Source: Alisma plantago-aquatica (Eukaryota > Streptophyta > Magnoliopsida > Alismatales > Alismataceae). From it: a stretch of DNA of 64,000 nt. A program made the position numbers and the translations under genes. This document shows, piece by piece, positions 13,356 to 24,936 of the stretch. Location: contig OY856409.1 in the NCBI GenBank assembly GCA_963693085.1, forward strand, positions 1,169,223,749-1,169,287,748, in the 5' to 3' direction. Numbering within the stretch: position 1 is the first letter of the stretch; every line of letters starts with the position of its first letter. The notes below the pieces were generated by a model. It was not told the origin of the DNA. It worked only from the letters and a program-made list of their open reading frames with translations, and did no database searches.

Positions 13356-13378
13356 ACTTGGAGTGAATCACCTATGAA

Positions 13379-13860
13379 TCATATTCCAAGTGATCTAACA
13401 TGTTTCTCTTTTGAAAGTGCTTTCATCAAGGGATCAACAACATTGCTTTTAGTTGGTACTTTGCAAATCTTTACATCTCCATGTTGCACGATCTCTCGTA
13501 TGAGATGGAACCGTCTTTGTATATTCTTTGAGCACTGATGTGATATGGGTTCCTTAGCTTGTGCAATAGCTCCATTGTTGTCACAATATAGCTCGATTGC
13601 CTTGCTGATGCTTGAAATGACCCCAAGTTCTAAGATGAACTTCTTGATCCATACAGCCTCCTTTGCTGCACTCGATGCAACAATATACTTGGCCTCTATT
13701 GTAGAATCAGAAACTATTTCTTGCTTGGAACTCTTCCATCTCACATCTCAGTTGTTGAGGCAAAACACAAATCTAGATTGTAACTTGTAATCATCTTGAT
13801 TAGTCTGGAAGTTTGCATCTGTGCAACCTTTTACCACCAACTCTTCCTCTCCGTCATAGG
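13379..13860 (-). pseudogene. Copia RNase H domain (element K)
   Basis: The minus-strand frame gives 'CTDANFQTNQDD' (first Asp), a stop, then 'RWKSSKQEIVSDSTIEAKY' with the Glu of the TEAEY motif. It continues with 'WIKKFILELGV', 'LYCDNNGAIAQAKEP' with the third Asp, and the typical C-terminal 'FHLIREIVQHGDV'. This is the 3' end of copia pol and lies next to the polypurine tract as expected. One in-frame stop (near 13745) lies in the N-terminal third. The intact stretch is 121 codons. It is a decayed domain, confidently assigned. Confidence 0.9.
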
Positions 13861-15193
13861 CCAAGAACTGATCATTAGTCCTTCTCAAGTACTTGAGGAT
13901 GTTCTTTACAGCTATCAGTGACCATCACCTACATCTGGCTGATATCTTCTCATAATGCTCAAAGAATACGAGACGTCTATATGGGTACAAACATTACATA
14001 CATGATTGATCCAATTGTTGAGGCATATGGAATCTCACACATGTGTCCACCATGGCGCGCAGGTAGGTTTCCTCTCTTTGAGTTCTCCATGTTGAACCGC
14101 TTCAACACTTTGTTAATGTATATACTCTGACTTAGTCTGAGAAGTCTTCTGGATCTATCTCTATAGATCTTTATCCTCAAGACATAGGATGCTTCTCCTA
14201 AGTCTTTCATAGAGAATGTATTTCCAAGCCATGTCTTTACCTTTTATAAAGTAGGAATGTCATTTCCCATCAATAGTATGTCATTTACATACAATATGAG
14301 GAATGTCACTATGCTCCCACTAACCTTCTTGTACACACATGGTTCATCTTTATTTTGAAAGCCTAACCCTTCAACTGTATCATCAAAATGAAGATTCCAG
14401 CTCTGAGTACTTACTTCAATCCATAGGTTGACCTTTGTAGCTTACAGAATTTATTTGCATCATTTAGATTGATAAAACCCTCAAGATGTATCATGTACAC
14501 ATCCTTGAGTAAATTCCCATTAAGTAATGTTGTTTTGACATCCATCTGCCAAATTTCATAGTCATGATAAGCTACAATAGCAAGCATGATCTTGATGGAC
14601 TTAACCATGGCCATTGGAGAAAAGGTTTTGTCATAGTCAACACCTTGAACTTGTCTAAAACCCTTTGCAACCAACCTCCCCTTATGGTTTGTACCTTACC
14701 ATCCATGTCGGTCTTCTTCTTGAAGACCCACTTGCACCCTATGGGTTTTACCCCTTTAGGTGGATCCACTAAAGTCCATACTTTGTTGGTATACATGATT
14801 CCATCTCAGATCTCATGGCCTCAAACCATTTCTCAGAGTATGGTCCCTCAATAGCATCTTTATAGGATGTTGGCTCGTCATCTATGAACAATCCACCACC
14901 TTCCTGAGTTACAAGATATCCAAAATTTTCAGGTTCAAGGTGTGTCCTATTAGATCTACGAGGTTCCTGTGTTACTTGGGGAATTCGAGATTCCATAACA
15001 TTTTGTGAATCTTTAGGCTCCTCTTGCACATCTAATGGTTCAATGCAATGGATTCGGCAGATCATCCACATTTTCTTGTTGGCCTTGAACCTCTTCGATC
15101 TCCACTTGTCTTTCACTAATTTCTTTGGAAATAAATTCCTTTTCTAGGAATGCAATATCTCTGGCAACAAACACTTTGTTGTCAGATGAATTA
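13861..15193 (-). pseudogene. Copia reverse transcriptase (element K)
   Basis: Reading on the minus strand from 15193, the region starts in the integrase-RT linker 'DNKVFVARDIAFLEKEF'. An acidic, charged hinge with 'RRSNRTHLEPENFGY' follows, then the RT start ('AIEGPYSEKWFEAMRSE', 'NKVWTLVDPPKGVKPIGCKW'). Next come 'MVAKGFRQVQGVDYDKTFSP' and 'EIWQMDVKTTLLNG', and the catalytic box near 14290, read as YVNDILL where the family has YVDDILL. It closes with 'MKDLGEASYVLRIKIYRDRS'. Several frameshifts separate these blocks. The first catalytic-box Asp is replaced by Asn, a G-to-A type change. Upstream integrase coding ends abruptly at the T4 LTR boundary (15194). Confidence 0.9.
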
Positions 15194-17479
15194 TGTAAGG
15201 AGTGGATCCACTCCCTATTAAAAAAAGTTGAAGAATAAAACATCCATTCCGAACACACTCAAAGGTATGCTGGAATAGGTGTAAAATTTTCAAATTTTCA
15301 TAAATGGTATTCAAAATAGCCAAAGTGTAGCAGTGGAATTAAACAAATGACTATATTCAATTGTCACAAAAGACTACAAAAGTACATCATAATATCCCAT
15401 AAGGGTTTACATAAAAGGTACAACATAAGGATCTAAGTAGAGGGAAGTCTAAACTACTTCAAATCTGTCTCCAAGCAACATCTCCAAGAGCTAGGTCCAT
15501 GTTGGAAGATATATTCTCCTTGGTCATTTTCAAAACCTCAATGTAAACCCGGGTAGTTGGGAAATCACCAAGTAAGAGAGAGAAAAACAAGGTATGTGTC
15601 AATCATGAACAAGAACAAAATAAAAAGGAATAATATGGAATTAAAGGCTATAAGTTCATCAATAGATGAAGAGATTAAGAGTATGAGGCATAATCAAAGA
15701 TGCTTTCCATTACATTAAAATAGTAAAGTAATTGCATGCATGATTAATATTGACTACATTAACTAAGTAGGTTTGAGGCACCTACCAGACCTCAACCTAT
15801 AGATGAGAGGAGAACTAATACATTCCTAGTCACCTACACATATTTTTATGGGGGAGAATAAGACATTCCCCAGGGCGAATTAATACATGCCCTATCTATG
15901 GTTGGTTGTACACAAGTACCACTACTATAGCTAATAGTCCATGAAATCAACATGCTAGAAAAGAAATCATGGCAAGTAAAAGCATCATATCAAATAGAAC
16001 ATGGAAGTGGGGCACACGACCCAAGAAAAAGAATATCGTTACCAATTTTGAGGCAATTTAACAAAAGAATCAAGAATAGATTGAATAGGGTTAAATAAAG
16101 CCTCATTAGGGAAATATAGGGTTTGGTTTGGAAATATCCCAACTTAGGGTGTAACAATGCACATACATCTCTTACTGATATCAATTACTAACTTTCACCA
16201 CTTTAATTGAGTCCAAGTTATACTTTGCCTATTTTCATTGTATTAACATGTATTAGAGTATGTAATGCATATTAGTGTATACAAACCCTAATTTTAAAAT
16301 TCTTTAGCAAAACTCAGAATTAGAGTCTGAAAATATCATCAATTAACTTATTAGGTTCTCTTAATCAAGAAAACATATTTTTATGTTAATTTTAGAGTTA
16401 TGATGATTAAGATATACTTTTTATGGATTTTATGCATTAAATTCATTTTACAAAAATTTCCCTTTGTCAAACCACAAAATCAGACCTTAAAAATATTTTT
16501 ATTAGATATAGATTAATATTCAAATTCCAAAACATATTTATTTTTCAAATTTAGATAAGTGGATTAGAATATATGAATTTTTTAATATTGACCAATAGGG
16601 AATTGCCACATCTTCAAATCGATCGAGATAATTGAAGAGAGAGGGAGAAGGAGAAAACACCATTTGACCCAAGATTAGGTTTGGAATCATATAGGTAACC
16701 AAACTAGAGCTTCTAGAGAAGGTGAAATAGTAAGAAACCAAAATTCTAAAAGAACATTGTAAATAGAGATGGAGATCATTGATTTTAAACATAAAAGCAT
16801 GAGTTTTAAGCATGTAGTAAGAAATACATGAGAATGGGGTTAACAAAACTTGCCTCTAGGGAAGGTGGACAAGTTCAAGCAGAAAGATTCCTGAGCTAGA
16901 GTGGGTGGTTTCTCCAACAAAGCTCCTACATCAAGCAAGAAGTACCTTCTCCACTTTAGAGGTGAAAAACCCTAGCAAAAGAACATGGAGATGAGGTGTT
17001 TAAGGGATCTAGGTGGGATTTCACCATGGAAGGCCATGGTTCTGACCTAGAAGAAGGTGGGAGGAAGATAACAACATGAAAACAACAAAGAAAAGGAGTG
17101 AACTTACTAGTTTTTGTCGAAATCACCAAGATGGAGCTTTAGAAACCCTAAATAGAGCAAATTTGGAACCCTACGAGCCTTCTTCACCAAGGTAAGCACT
17201 CTCTTTTACCGTGGGACAACACCTTCATGGCCAAAATTAGTAAGAACGATGCTCTAAGCTGGAGGAAAGATAAGGAGAGGATTTCTTCTTGGATTGGGAG
17301 GTGGGAAAGGGTAGATATGGCTTTATAAAGATGGGGGAAAGCATGAGGTGTCTAGCCAAGCACCACATATATAGTACATATCATATACATGCTATATCCC
17401 ATAATGAAAATATATAATAAATGAAAGCAAAAGTTGTTGCCAGTCCTAATGTAATCCCTTCGAGCCACAAGGTATTACA
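15194..17479 (-). mobile_element. LTR-like segment 'T4' (gypsy-type), inside element K
   Basis: On the minus strand it begins TGTAATACC (at 17479) and ends CTCCTTACA (at 15194). Its 3' third matches the plus-strand segments ending at 23358 and 24564: 'tgaaaattttacacc..ttccagcata' followed by 'gggagtgg.tcc'. It also has the mid-LTR 'agaggcaagtttt' block seen in T2 and an internal TGTTACACCC motif at 16156. No matching target duplication is visible (aatta versus tcatc). Insertion may have come with a deletion, which would explain the loss of integrase, protease and gag from K. Confidence 0.65.
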
Positions 17480-18155
17480 TCATCTAAGTCTACATCACAT
17501 GTAGAAACCTATTGTTGATGAAGATCCGTGCTTGCCAATCCGGGTTGATCGGTTCAACCCTTAAACTGATCGAATCTCCTCCTAGCTAGTTGTTAATTCG
17601 TCTCACCAGTCATCTAGTCCTTATGTCCACCATCAGCGACTCCTCCAATGCATTGGTCAGATCTACTAGGCGATCGGTCTGGTCTGTCCACCATGTCCTC
17701 CAAGGTCCTTCAGTTGGCCGGCTCGTCTTCAGGACGTCTTCATCTTTGTCATAACATAAAGTGAACTATCCTACTTTTACAAGATTATAGGGAAACCTTG
17801 AGTTACATTCAAGGGGTATAAAAGTAGAAGAGAATTAACTTTACATTGGGAAGATAAGATAGAGGCTCAGTACACAGACCGAGATGAAAGGATAAACCAA
17901 CAACATGCAACCATGCACAAATAGGGGTTATTGGCCATAACCATGCTACACATCCACCATCAAAATCGCTTTTAGCCTGAAACATGTAAATTGCATATAT
18001 ATATATATATCATATATATTATTTTGGGATTATCGTGGTTTTTGAATTTCACAAGATATTATTTGCATCACATGCAATAATAGAATGAAAAAACCAAAAT
18101 CTGATCATATCGATTATCTCGTAATATAGTAAATTGACGTTGTCTCTAATACCAT
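17480..18155 (-). other. Element K leader with primer-binding site
   Basis: Just inside the 5' LTR the minus strand reads ATGGTATTAGAGACAACG (18138-18155), the usual copia primer site for initiator tRNA-Met (TGGTATCAGAGC) with changes. The rest of the segment up to T4 is non-coding leader with an (AT)n run at about 17996-18020. No gag start is recognisable. Confidence 0.8.
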
Positions 18156-20328
18156 TGTTGGAAAATAAGTCTATAGAGTAGGAAGTAGAATTTAAAATTG
18201 TAATTATCTCATTCCCTTAATCAGCAAATCGTGCCCATAACTATAATGCATGAAGGATGATTTAAAGGATATACCTGGTCTTGGAGCAAGTCCAATGACA
18301 ATCCTCATCATTGTAGATGTGCACATCTAAATCCTGGTTACACTGGGATTCGTTTGACTACTGTGCCTCCTAGTTTGCACCATGAACTATAGCCATAAAC
18401 ATTGTCTTGTTCAACATCTCCTCTTATCACAGACGATTGATTGATGTTGTCCTCCAAGAGGCAAACAACGGCTTCCCGCCTCTATGGTAGTCCACACAGA
18501 CCTCCTAGAACTCCTGTCATCCTTGTAGAATGATTAAGAAGGAGTCATCCATCTCCATCAGTGTACTAGTCACCGACTTGCTCTCCCACATTGACAATGT
18601 CAGTTGTTCTCTCCCATGTCTATCCCTCCCTTATCAGGTAGGACTTTCTTGAGCTCACGTGGTTACCACAACCAGAGAGGACAACAATTTTTAGAGGAAC
18701 TAATTCTCAGTTGTCTGTGTTGTGTTCTGAGAAGCCCCCAGTACCCTTCTATATATAGTAGAGGCTAGGGTCAAGGTTCCCAGTTGCTATCTAGTATGGA
18801 ATTAATGTACGGGAGTGGAAAGGACTAGAAGAACTTGAATTTTCACAATAATTCTGGAAATCTCACAACTTGCGGAAGCAAAATGGTCATCTTACAAATG
18901 ATACAGTTGTCTTGTACTATGAGATGGTCATTTTACAGTTTCCCAATTGTGTACCAATTTAGCAAATCAATTCCCATAAATGTTAGACATTGATTTCCTT
19001 GTGCAACAAGTATTGTCCAAGAAAAATGAATGGGGAAACATCTAGAACCTTCCCCGACCAAACTGAATCATCTCGCCCATGTGAGATTTTCATCTCAGTC
19101 ACCTATATGGTCATCTAGTGACCCGAGTCGAGTTGAGTCAGTTTGTTCTTTTTCCAATTTAAACTCACAACCAGACCTGACACCCAGATATCCATCTCAA
19201 CTCTTGAGATGACCGTTGAGATGGGTGTTTGGTAGTGTTGTCAGCCTATTTGTTGTGTGAATCAAATGCCTAAACACTTTAGCACTTAATTCAAATTTCA
19301 TTTGAGATTTGAACTCCTCTTCTAGGTCAAGACCTATGTGTGTGACCCTATAGGTACCATATTACGTTGGCAGTGGCTTTTCATAACAACTTATGACATC
19401 ATAAGCAAAGAGTGGTTCCTAGTCACACGTCAATGCCACCCAAGTAAATGGAAAGTTGGGGAACAACTTCAACCTATAATCTATGTATGGTGTTGCATTA
19501 TTTGTGTAGTTCATTTGTCACTGATGTCCAAATTGAACTAGATGCATGGAGCATTCACCCTCATTATTATTCAATCTTGTTTCTAGAACCAGAGCAGATT
19601 GCCTGAGATATATGTAAGTTCAATATCATATATTGTCTAACACGTGCATCGTTGTGCTTTTCTCAATCTCACTAATCAAGAGACCTAGGACATCACACTC
19701 CCATAGGAGGGATAAATCCCATATCTATCACTAATAGTCAATCCCCATGTGTCAAATCCACCCAATCATCACCTCTATAACAACCCATGTTTCAGGTTTA
19801 CGTTTGATGATGTTAGAGTGTACCAAATGACATGTGTTGAGTGAAATGATTTCAGGTCTAATAACTACAACCACCACCATCACTGTTAGAGTTGACTATG
19901 CCTTCCATGAAGATGACTTCCATGTGTCAGTCTCATAGTGGGTCTGTCTGATACACTGTTCTCTGACATGTATCTGTGTGCTTGGTTTGATATAGCCATA
20001 TCATGACTCGTGAGATTGCATCATCAACCAACCCACACTCTGATCTTGAATATTATTGTTGTCTATCAATCTTCCACAATAATAACTGATAGGGACATAA
20101 TGAGAATATGTGTATGTACTCTTAATATTTGTATGATCTCATTTTCTTAGGTCACGTACTTAGAGACATATGTTATCGTGTAATATAATTCTCTAGACTC
20201 TTATAATGTTACATCATTATCTCATAGCTGAATTAAACAAAAAAATTGGAAGCTTGCCTTTATTTATTATTCAAATTAATCCCATTAAAACCATCACATT
20301 ATTGGATCCATGGGCATACATACCAACA
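18156..20328 (-). repeat. Element K 5' LTR, complete
   Basis: 2173 bp bounded by TGTTGG and CCAACA, adjacent to the primer-binding site on the left and to the probable target duplication CTTGT on the right. It is the uninterrupted reference copy that reveals the T2 insertion in the other LTR. No gene inside. Confidence 0.9.
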
Positions 20329-21699
20329 CTTGTTTCCCCATTGTGGATTTGAAGATGCAACAGATGCCAACATCGCAAACCTGTAATAGATCATCGCAAC
20401 CATCCTTGACAGTGATCAATGAAGGCTGCTAGTTGACCAAGAGAGATGATGCACGACCCTTTGTCTTCATCACTGGGCCCGCCACACCATCACTCAGCAG
20501 GTCCTAGCCGTGGAATCCTCTCTTTCTTCCATCTCAGAACCTACAATGTCTTGGGCATAAGGTGGCAATTGCAGTGCCAACTGAGGTAGCCGACCACCCA
20601 CCTATAAGGATTACATAATCAATTCTCCTTTTTTATCCCTCCCTTCCCTCAGTCACACCCTACAATCCTAGATGTCGCTATCTATTCATGACCCAGCGCC
20701 CAACAATCAAACAGCCATACAACACCAACTGCAACCATAGAATATGACACCACCAGTAATCATAGATGCCACCTACATCTATGGAGGCTGATCCCACAAC
20801 CCTCATCGATTTGAAGTGCTACCTCCTCCTCTTCTTCAACTTATTCATCTTCCTCCTTCCTCCATGTTGTGGTCATGCTAATAGATCCTAGCCGCAAGCA
20901 ACGATGGCACTCCATCAACCACCACACCAATAGGGCTTCCTCTACCACTAAAATTCCACCGTCATCCCTCCTTTTTATCCCTCATCATCCTAGACCTTTG
21001 GTGTCCCAGACTTTCCTCCCTTGTGTAGGATATCATTGTTGCAATGAGTGTCATTTCCCATCATAGAGATTGACGGAGAATTTAATCAGAACCAAACACC
21101 AACAGTCTCCTATTTGCAACTATGACTCCCAACATCATCACCATCGAGTATTATCAATTTAAATCAGGAGCCTGAAGATCCATTGATATCTTGCTGCCAT
21201 CTTCCAACATTCATGCCCCTAATGGTTTCCACCTAGCCAACACCTTCTTAGATCTTCCTTGACTATTGGAAATGATTAGGTTGTCTGATCACAGGAGAGA
21301 AACACCTTCTGGTCACATGTTACCAATGGGATCTTCCCTTTCCTCCTCAACCACATGTGCACCTATGGAGCCAATGATGTTTGGGTATGAATGGTTGTTT
21401 CTTGTTGATTATATTTTAAGCAAACTCGGTCAAAGAGTCTACCTAGATACTAATTTATGTGATAATTTTAGAAAACATGGTAGTTTAGGTAATCATTCAC
21501 AACTACTTACATCATAGTGGTATCTATACACTTCTCTCAATTTTACCTCCGTCTATTTTCTTTTCTAGTTTTTCGTATAGGGGTATTTTGGTTATTTGGC
21601 CAACAAGTTTATTTGTTTTGGATGAAGTCAACCAGACTCTTGACTGGGTGACTTGGTCGCACCTTATTGATCCAAGTCAGTGCAAGCACCCTCTCTCTC
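20329..21699. other. Unrecognised sequence right of element K
   Basis: This stretch is C/A-rich on the plus strand ('ctcctcctcttcttcaac', many 'ccacc' and 'caac' runs) and looks less like LTR sequence than its neighbours. Reading frames are at most about 83 codons and I recognise no protein. It continues the locus interrupted by K at 6079 and could be relict single-copy DNA or an old element. Confidence 0.4.
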
Positions 21700-22089
21700 T
21701 CTCCTCTCTCAATGCAAATCACTGACATGTAATTTCCTTCTTGGCTGGTTTTCAAAAATCCATAACTAATTATTTATAGCTCAGAAAAATAAAATAAAAT
21801 GTGTTCTAAAAAAAGATCTAACTAATGGTACTGATTTTGTTGTTTGAATCTAATCTTAAAAATATGTGATTTTAATGGATTAATCTAACTAAGTAATAAT
21901 TTGTAAAATTCATAACTATATATATATATGTGTGTGTCAAAAAAATATAGTAAAATATGTTTTAAACTCAAAAAGATGTAACCTAAAACATATCACAATT
22001 TTGATAACCTAATTCAAATATAATAAAAAGTTGATTTTTAGGGTTTATGAAATCAATGTAAATCTAACCCTTATTTCACATACATGATT

Positions 22090-23358
22090 AATAGGTGCTT
22101 TGGAGACCTAGACTTGGATCTAGATCTATCTTGGACTTATATAGACTCTGAAGAAAGGTATGTTTTTCATCTCTTATTATTCTATGTTGAGAAATTAACC
22201 TAAATTATCGTTCTCTTGGTCCTATGACATTAACCTATACACAATGTATTTTTTATAAATTCATGGTTCACATGAACTACCTTGTTTGATATTGATCTTG
22301 TGATCATGGATAATCTTTTGGACTCTTTTCATATGCTTTGTTCATGTTGGAACTCTATATGATGACATGTGATGTCTTTTGCCCACTTATGAGGTGGATG
22401 TATATGTTGGTCACTTATGTGGTGACTAGTTTGTATAATATGACTGTACTTTCTACTTGCCTCTACATTTAACATGCTATGAGATTCAATAGCACTAGAG
22501 TAGTATAATTGCATTGGTTTTGGGTTATGTGTCCTTTATTCTTTTGGTATGGAGGCTATGTGCCCCATACCCGGGTTTCAAATTTATGAGGTTTGGCCCA
22601 CATTATATATATTGGGAGTTTGGTTATGTGTCATTCTCTATCAGGTTTCAAGTATGTGAGACTTGGTCGACTTTGTTTTTATATTATTCTTGGGCTATGC
22701 TTATCTCACATGCATGTAGGATATTGATGATGATTGTGGGGTGTGTGCCCTACTTTCTCTTATTGTACTTCATTTCCCACCATGGTAGTGGATGTATATA
22801 TGGCACAATCATATATTTGTTTTAATGGTGAATATATCTTTTGTTGTTGTTCTTTTCATTTATGCCCTGTTTGGGTAGTCCTTCTATTTTCTATGGGGAA
22901 GCTTCTATTTATTTGATGTCCTTATTTCTTTATATTGCTCAATTTACTTTTTAGTATGCACATACCAGCCTTTGCTGATGTCATCTATTTTCTCTTCTTG
23001 TTGGGGTATGCTTCCAACCCTAGGTGAAGGATGTGGAGGACATGACATAAAGTTATGAACCTATCATAATGAGTTAAAGCTTGGAAACAATCTTGATGTG
23101 GTTTAGATTTCTACTACATGGATCCTTATGATGTACCTTACATGTAAGAGTAAGATGTACATTTGTAACCTTATGTGAAATTGAATATAGTCAATATTTT
23201 GCTTCCGCTGCATTACTTTGGTTGTTTTGAATGCCATTAATAAGATTTGAAAATTTTACACCCACTCCAACATATCTTTTGGATGTGTTTGTACTGGAGG
23301 TTTTATTCTTCAAATTTTTAGTAGGGAGTGGTTCCCCTCTGGGATCCCACTCTTTACA
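22090..23358 (+). mobile_element. LTR-like segment 'T5', right end at 23358
   Basis: The last about 430 bp match T4 (reverse strand) and the T6 segment: 'ttggttgttttgaatgcc', 'tgaaaattttacaccc', then 'gtagggagtggttcccc' and an end at CACTCTTTACA. The left end is not located; similarity to T4 suggests the element extends left of 22150. No primer site follows its right end, so it is probably a solo or truncated LTR. Reading frames inside are short. Confidence 0.5.
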
Positions 23359-23859
23359 CTTATAACTAAAATTTATATCTAATGGATCATATATTCACTT
23401 CATAACATTAAAATCCCAATAGACCATTAGGTGATGAAGACTAGGATGAGAACAATATGAGAATCTATGATAGGAATGTACACATGTTAGGTTTTGGTGT
23501 GACTGACATACACAATGTGCTCTTAGGATGAATACTCTATTTGGAGGACCAAGTATATCGACCAAGTTAACCATTATCTATGATGATAAGATATGTACAT
23601 GCTCTATTTTATTTTGGGCATTATTTGACTGAAACTTACATTTCTTTTAATGAGGCGTCGCTTGATTTTTTAATTATACTTGAAATTCATTTACTTGTAC
23701 ATTCATACTTCTTGCTCTTAGTTCATTATATTCATGTAGTTGATGAACTACTTTGTTTATATTAGTTCTTGGACCCCTCCTACTGTGTTTGTCTTTTTAT
23801 GTGAAATTGACTAAAATGATAGTCTTGCCACTCTATTTATGCATGTTGTGTGTTTGACC

Positions 23860-24564
23860 AGAATATCTAGAATAGTAGTACTTATGTGCAACCATACTTA
23901 TAAAGGGCGTGAATATTCTCATCGGGGTGTGCATTTCCACCCTTATTTCTTTTTAGGCCATGATCATATGGTGTTATGGCCCTATTTTATGTATATTTAG
24001 TCTACATTATTATGCATGCAAAAGTTATTATATTATATTGGGATTGTTGATAATTGTTATGGCAAGACACTTTTATTCTCATGTTTGCAATTTGAAATTT
24101 TAATATGCCTCATTTCTATTGTTACATTTTTTTAACTTACCTAATTGCAAATACTCCCCTTCTTGTGGGAACATCACGTTTTTCATTGCTAACCCAATAT
24201 AATGCCTGAAGTCATTATTATATATACATACTCAGCCTTCGTTGAGCTATACATTATTTTCTATATTCTGGGTGATGTTCCCTTCCACCCAGGTTTAGGT
24301 ACATTAGAAGATAATGATGCATAAAGATCATATTCATGGTTTTGGACCTAAGGATAGCTTGGAATGGATAAGTTACCCTATGTACTCAGCCCGAGATGAC
24401 TTAATTGTATACCTTTTATTTTGTAATGTCACCTTTATGGTGAAAAACAATTGTAAATTAATAGTCATGTAACTTCATAATAGTTTTGTTTTCGTTGCTT
24501 TATCATTACATGGCTTGTGTATTGTACCATTTGAGTGGATCCCCTTCCAGACCCCACTCTTTAT
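23860..24564 (+). mobile_element. LTR-like segment 'T6', right end near 24564
   Basis: Bases 24190-24620 are a diverged copy of about 22925-23420, including 'catt.ttttctat.ttctgg', 'gtggatccccttccag' and 'ccccactcttta', with the similarity continuing some 50 bp past the LTR end. T5 and T6 therefore look like a tandem or segmental repeat. The left end is not located. Confidence 0.45.
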
Positions 24565-24601
24565 AGTACTATTATCATAGAAGCTTAAATTATAATTTAC
24601 A

Positions 24602-24917
24602 TATCATAGAGAAGGTACTAACCTTACAATAACCACCATTTTCTCTTTTACTAATGCATCTCATGAATCATCAACAAGTACAGAGAAATAACCATCTCCG
24701 ATCTCTTCAATAATGGCTTGTATTGTCTTCTCTGCACAAGCTTTCACCGATTCCTTTTGAATTGATGGAGATGTTATTTGATTATTCCCAAGAGCATTTT
24801 CATTAAACACGCCTGTAACTTCACAATTGTTATCCTTTGTATACTCCATTAATGTCTGAAAAATTTCACTTTTGCTTGAACTAGAAGACTCATCATGACC
24901 ATGAAAAGCAAGACCTT
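24602..24917 (-). pseudogene. hAT/ZMYM1-like (DUF4371) transposase fragment
   Basis: On the minus strand the frame reads 'LAFHGHDESS' and then 'NALGNNQITSPSIQKE' and 'AIIEEIGDGYFSVLVDDS'. A TGA follows where relatives have an Arg codon, then 'DALVKEKMVVIVR'. This order is characteristic of plant TTF-type/ZMYM1-like proteins with a DUF4371 domain, which are hAT-superfamily transposases or their domesticated relatives. Only about 105 codons are present, without the C-terminal dimerisation domain. LTR T1 starts 20 bp upstream of the fragment and T6 ends just downstream. It is probably a remnant into which T1 was inserted. Confidence 0.75.
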
Positions 24918-24936
24918 ACAATAGGAGAAATCAAAC

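Larger units (their letters stand above)
6080..20328 (-). mobile_element. Ty1/copia LTR retrotransposon 'K', minus strand, disrupted
   Basis: The LTRs end in the inverted termini TGTTGG...CCAACA. The 5' LTR is 18156-20328 (2173 bp). The 3' LTR is 6080-7892 plus 12937-13342 once nested element T2 is removed (about 2.2 kb). A primer-binding site abuts the 5' LTR and a purine tract abuts the 3' LTR. Flanks are CTTCT (6075-6079) and CTTGT (20329-20333), a target duplication with one mismatch. Without T2 the element is about 9.2 kb. Only RT and RNase H are recognisable inside; gag, protease and most of integrase are missing, so it cannot be autonomous. The LTRs differ at roughly one base in ten by eye, so it is fairly old. 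Confidence 0.85.
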
